Source: Lentisphaeria bacterium (GTDB lineage Bacteria; Verrucomicrobiota; Lentisphaeria; Victivallales; Victivallaceae). From it: a stretch of DNA of 64,000 nt. Each line of letters starts with the position of its first letter. The stretch's first letter is position 1. The notes under the pieces were generated by a model, which did not search any database, had not been told where the DNA came from, and worked only from the letters and a program-made list of their open reading frames with translations. Positions 60,883 through 64,000 of the stretch are shown piece after piece. Both the position numbers and the translations under genes were made by a program. The stretch spans positions 1-64,000 of the forward strand of contig JAFVRD010000021.1 of assembly GCA_017504435.1 (NCBI GenBank), given 5' to 3'.

Positions 60883-61332
60883 ATGAAATTCAAAGCTCTT
60901 ATCCTCGCATTCATGCTCGGTACCTCGGTGATCTGCGCCGCCGCAGACCAAGCCGCCGCCCCTGCCAAAGTAACCGTTTCAACCGCTCCGGCTCAGAGTG
61001 ATGCCGCCGCCGTCGAAACCGCCGCAGCAGAAAATCCGGAAAATGCCGGTTTTGATTGGGCGCGCATGGTGCCGATGATCCTGATTTTTGTGGTGATGAT
61101 TTTCATTTTCTCCCGTTCCAACAAAAAACAGCAGCAGAAACGCCAGGAAATGCTTGACCGTATCGTCAAAGGTACCCGCGTCATGCTCAACAGCGGCGTT
61201 TACGGCAAAGTTTCCGAAGTCCGCGAAAAAGAATTCCTCGTGGAAATCGCCGAGAATGTCAAAGTCCTTGTCGTCAAAAACGGCATTGCTTCTGTGGAAG
61301 ATGAAGAAAACAAAAACGGGAATGCCAAATAA
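60883..61332 (+). CDS. yajC: preprotein translocase subunit YajC
   Basis: 149 aa. An N-terminal segment (MKFKALILAFMLGTSVICAA) looks like a signal or extra TM, followed by an Ala-rich linker of about 40 residues, then the YajC TM (MVPMILIFVVMIFIFSRSNKKQQQKRQEML, 60-90) and the small cytoplasmic domain (VMLNSGVYGKVSEVREKEFLVEIAENVKVLVVKNGIASVEDEE). Longer than the 110-aa norm because of the N-terminal extension. 24 bp after uxaE; overlaps secDF by one base. Confidence 0.92.
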   Translation: MKFKALILAFMLGTSVICAAADQAAAPAKVTVSTAPAQSDAAAVETAAAENPENAGFDWARMVPMILIFVVMIFIFSRSNKKQQQKRQEMLDRIVKGTRVMLNSGVYGKVSEVREKEFLVEIAENVKVLVVKNGIASVEDEENKNGNAK

Positions 61333-63842
61333 TGGACAAAAGACCCTTGAAACTCCGTACATTCATCACCTTGCTGGTGGTATTCGCCTTTGCTTGGGCG
61401 ATCTACCCGCTGGCTCCGCGTGATTATTATGAAACATTCACCGGATTGCTCAAAAAATCTGACGACCCTGCCGCCGCAGAATTGATCAAATCCGCAACTG
61501 CCAAACAGGAAGCCGCCAAACTCAAAGGCGTGGAACTCTACGCTCCGCAGGCGTTGCTTGAAGCCGCCCGCGAAAAAGAGGCCGATCTGACTCAGATGGT
61601 CAAAGTCAACGGCATGGAAAACAACGGCGATGTCATCAGCATGATCCGCAAAAAAGCCTCCAGCAGCATCCGTCTCGGTCTCGACCTCAACGGCGGTATG
61701 GAGCTTTACATCGACATGATCCCGGATGAAGCTCAGATGACCGATCAGAAAAGCGATAATTTTGACCATTACCGCGATGTCGCGATCGAAAATCTCCGGA
61801 AACGTCTGGAAAGCAGAAATATTTTTGAAACGGAACTCGCTCCTTTCGGTGCCACCGGCATCGTTCTGCGTGCGCCGCTGGTCTCCAAAGAGGAAAAAGC
61901 ATCGCTTGCCAATATCGGTTTGGACGCTGATTTGCAATTCCGGCTGGTCGAACCGCTTTCAGAAGAGCAATTTTCCCAGTACCGGAGCAATCCCGCGCTG
62001 GTTCCGCCCACACTGGAATACATGGTTTCCGAAGATTTCGTGAAAGGCAAAAAGATCACCCGCGGATACTTTGTACATAAAACCCCGGAAATGGACGGCA
62101 AGACCATTGACATCGCCAGAGTGTATCAGGATGAAATGGGACAGCGCAAAATCATCCTCCGTTTCAACAGCGAAGGTGCGGAACTTTTCAAAAATGTCAC
62201 CGCCAAAAACAAAGGTAAACAGTTGGCGATCGTACTCAACGGCAGACTCTATTGTGCGCCGAAGATCAACGATGTCATTGCCGGCGGTTCCGCTGATATT
62301 TCCGGCAGCTTCTCTGAAGAGGAAGCCAAAGGCATCGCTGAAGCCCTCACCGCCGGAAGTTTCCCCTACAAACTTAAAGTCAATGCCGTATTTGACACTG
62401 ACCCGACCATCGGTGAGGAAAGTGTGAAAAACGGTATCGTTGTCGGTATCATCTCTCTGGTAACAGTGGCAATATTCATGCTGATCTATTACCACTTCAG
62501 CGGTTTGATCGCCGACGTGGCACTGGCATTGAATATGCTGCTCATCCTCGGAGCGATGGCGGCATTCGGCTGTACGCTGACGCTGCCCGGTATCGCCGGT
62601 ATCGTGCTGACGATCGGTATGGCAGTTGATGCCAACGTGCTTATCCATGAACGCATCCGTGAAGAACTCAAAGCCGGAAAATCCATTCTCAACGCAGTGG
62701 ATGCCGGTTATGACCGCGCCTTGAGCGCGGTGGTCGACTCCAACGTGACCACCTTGATCGTCTCCTTGATCCTGATGTATTTCGGAACCGGTGCGATCAA
62801 AGGTTTCGCCATCACGCTGTGCATCGGTATTCTGTGCAGTATGTTTTCGGCGGTTTTCGTGACCCGGCTGCTCTATGACTATCTTTTCAAATATGTCAAC
62901 GTGAAAAGACTCTCCATGCTGCAGCTGTTTGCCATTCCGAAATTCAATTTCGTAAAACACTGGAACAAAGCATTGGCCTTTTCCGGCTTGCTGATCATGC
63001 TGCTGATCGCGATGTTTGTGATCCGCGGCAAAAGCATTCTGGGTATCGACTTTGTCGGCGGTTCATCCATCTCCTATGAGTATGCCGAAAAAGGCAATAC
63101 CTCTGAAATGAGCAAAACCCTTGCCAAAGCCGGATTCCCCCATGCCATGCTCACTTATAAAAATACCGGCGATCTGAAAATTCTGGAAGTCCGCCTGCGC
63201 GGTGATGATCCCAACGCGGAAGCCACTGCGAAAAAGATCGGTGAGATCCTCGCCAAATCCTATCCGGCTCAGGGTATCAAAGCAAATTCCGCTCACACCC
63301 AGCATCTGGATGGTCTGATCGGTAAGGAATTTACCAAAACCGCCCTCATTGCGGTGGCGTTGGCTCTGGTCGGCATCGGCATTTACATCGTGCTCCGCTA
63401 TGAATTGTCATACGCTGTCGCCAGCGTGCTTGCTTTGCTCCATGACGTGCTGGTCGTGGCGGCAATCTATCTCGCCTGCGGCCGCACACTCGGTCTGACC
63501 ACTGTCGCGGCATTCCTGACTGTTATCGGTTATTCCATCAACGATACCGTCGTTATTTTCGACCGGTTGCGGGAGAACCTGCAGGAGAAACCGAATGCCG
63601 ATATCGCCGAAATGGTCGATCTTTCCATCAATCAGACTTTCATCCGTACCTTGCTGACCAGTTTCACCACCTTTGTCGTGGTGTTCATCATGTGGATCGG
63701 CGGCAGTCCGGAAATCGCAGATTTCGTCATGGTCATGATGCTCGGTATCATTCTCGGAACCTACTCATCGGTCATGTTGTCCGGTTCTTTCGTGGTGTGG
63801 AGAGCCAAACGCCGGATCGCCAAAGCCCACGGAGGTAAATAA
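61332..63842 (+). CDS. secDF: fused protein-export membrane protein SecDF
   Basis: 836 aa. Pmf-driven SecYEG accessory motor. SecD half: TM near 10-28, RLGLDLNGGMELYIDM near 115, a periplasmic P1 domain, LNMLLILGAMAAFGCTLTLPGIAGIVLTIGMAVDANVLIHERIREEL near 400-445. SecF half from about 535: ILGIDFVGGSSISYEY near 565, VIGYSINDTVVIFDRLREN near 730, SFTTFVVVFIMW. Twelve TM segments expected. The fusion is common in several phyla. YajC and this protein form the export complex. TAATG overlap with ybaB. Confidence 0.96.
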   Translation: MDKRPLKLRTFITLLVVFAFAWAIYPLAPRDYYETFTGLLKKSDDPAAAELIKSATAKQEAAKLKGVELYAPQALLEAAREKEADLTQMVKVNGMENNGDVISMIRKKASSSIRLGLDLNGGMELYIDMIPDEAQMTDQKSDNFDHYRDVAIENLRKRLESRNIFETELAPFGATGIVLRAPLVSKEEKASLANIGLDADLQFRLVEPLSEEQFSQYRSNPALVPPTLEYMVSEDFVKGKKITRGYFVHKTPEMDGKTIDIARVYQDEMGQRKIILRFNSEGAELFKNVTAKNKGKQLAIVLNGRLYCAPKINDVIAGGSADISGSFSEEEAKGIAEALTAGSFPYKLKVNAVFDTDPTIGEESVKNGIVVGIISLVTVAIFMLIYYHFSGLIADVALALNMLLILGAMAAFGCTLTLPGIAGIVLTIGMAVDANVLIHERIREELKAGKSILNAVDAGYDRALSAVVDSNVTTLIVSLILMYFGTGAIKGFAITLCIGILCSMFSAVFVTRLLYDYLFKYVNVKRLSMLQLFAIPKFNFVKHWNKALAFSGLLIMLLIAMFVIRGKSILGIDFVGGSSISYEYAEKGNTSEMSKTLAKAGFPHAMLTYKNTGDLKILEVRLRGDDPNAEATAKKIGEILAKSYPAQGIKANSAHTQHLDGLIGKEFTKTALIAVALALVGIGIYIVLRYELSYAVASVLALLHDVLVVAAIYLACGRTLGLTTVAAFLTVIGYSINDTVVIFDRLRENLQEKPNADIAEMVDLSINQTFIRTLLTSFTTFVVVFIMWIGGSPEIADFVMVMMLGIILGTYSSVMLSGSFVVWRAKRRIAKAHGGK

Positions 63843-64000
63843 TGGCAGGATTCGGAGATCTGATGAAAATCATGGCGCATGCCAAAGAACTTCAGGCACA
63901 GGCAGCCCAATTCAAGGAAGAACTCCCCAAAATGGAGTTCTCCTCTGCCACTGCCAACGGCGGAATATCCGTCACGGTCGGCGGAGATTTCACGGTTCGT
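63842..64000 (+). CDS. ybaB: YbaB/EbfC nucleoid-associated protein (partial)
   Basis: Begins at ATG 63842 overlapping the secDF TAA by one base; runs off the window after 53 codons (family about 100-110). Start MAGFGDLMKIMAHAKELQ and LPKMEFSSATANGGISVTVGGD match the YbaB/EbfC alpha-beta-beta-alpha fold. Often next to recR or dnaX, which would lie beyond the window. Confidence 0.85.
   Translation, partial: MAGFGDLMKIMAHAKELQAQAAQFKEELPKMEFSSATANGGISVTVGGDFTVR

Noticed and set aside
59491-60951. 486-codon frame antisense to uxaE
   Set aside because: Shadow frame; uxaE has clear family motifs and its own promoter and Shine-Dalgarno.
1-64000. rRNA, tRNA, CRISPR arrays, prophage or complete insertion sequence
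   Set aside because: Looked for on both strands; no cloverleaf, direct-repeat array, integrase or transposase gene was recognised.

Overview
The window reads as chromosome of a Lentisphaerae/Victivallis-like bacterium (PVC superphylum). Reasons: two pseudopilin-like proteins carry the [11 protein letters not shown]-type prepilin helix and the H-X9-DG signature that is heavily amplified in these genomes; glnS and a fused secDF are present; one gene encodes a Ser/Thr kinase with PEGA/sulfatase-modifying-factor-like tail regions; and secreted carbohydrate-active proteins sit in long operons. The placement is inferred from gene content. No rRNA or tRNA gene was found to anchor it.

Layout: (1) 1-3331, minus: shikimate operon aroF-aroA-aroB (aroB cut by the window edge). 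(2) 3443-9459: NSS-type sodium symporter, mfd converging on it, and rpoD diverging from mfd. (3) 9479-9805: the longer copy of a dispersed MITE-like element. (4) 9818-21049: a LacI-controlled sugar locus. D-lyxose/D-mannose isomerase and class II aldolase diverge from lacI, a GH2 beta-mannosidase-like enzyme, a pseudopilin, a secreted phosphoesterase, a large CBM-bearing protein and a DUF4434 protein. (5) 21085-33670: one long co-directional operon (SDR, FAD reductase, XRE-cupin regulator, Fe-S old-yellow-enzyme homologue, KDPG aldolase, two paralogous secreted proteins including a YetA/PcRGLX-like exo-rhamnogalacturonan lyase, two Gfo/Idh/MocA dehydrogenases, a LUD protein), probably for pectin-derived sugar acids. 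(6) 33674-42070, minus: exbB-exbD-tonB, then a lipoprotein-nrdR-rlmI-purU-O-antigen-ligase-like-radical SAM string. (7) 42201-47514: ROK kinase plus FAD reductase, a second phosphoesterase, glnS. (8) 47686-54771: a tightly coupled trio (MotA/ExbB-like 4-TM protein, single-TM coiled-coil protein, Ser/Thr kinase), then an ABC-F ATPase and a small secreted protein. (9) 54932-64000: stand-alone class II glutamine amidotransferase, aconitase, a second pseudopilin, the short MITE-like copy, tagaturonate epimerase uxaE, yajC-secDF-ybaB.

How it fits together: GH2, the mannose/lyxose isomerase, the ROK kinase and the aldolase could take beta-mannosides into glycolysis. The lyase, dehydrogenases, KDPG aldolase and UxaE fit pectin/uronate catabolism. 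ExbB-ExbD-TonB would energise outer-membrane uptake, and SecDF-YajC would assist export of the many secreted proteins.

The most noteworthy items are the MotA/MotB-like plus kinase trio (47686-52173), the MITE-like element whose left terminal repeat folds into an intrinsic terminator, the fused versus split phosphoesterase/CBM pairs, and a remarkably uniform promoter pattern (TTGnnn, 17-bp spacer, TATATT) readable in front of most operons.
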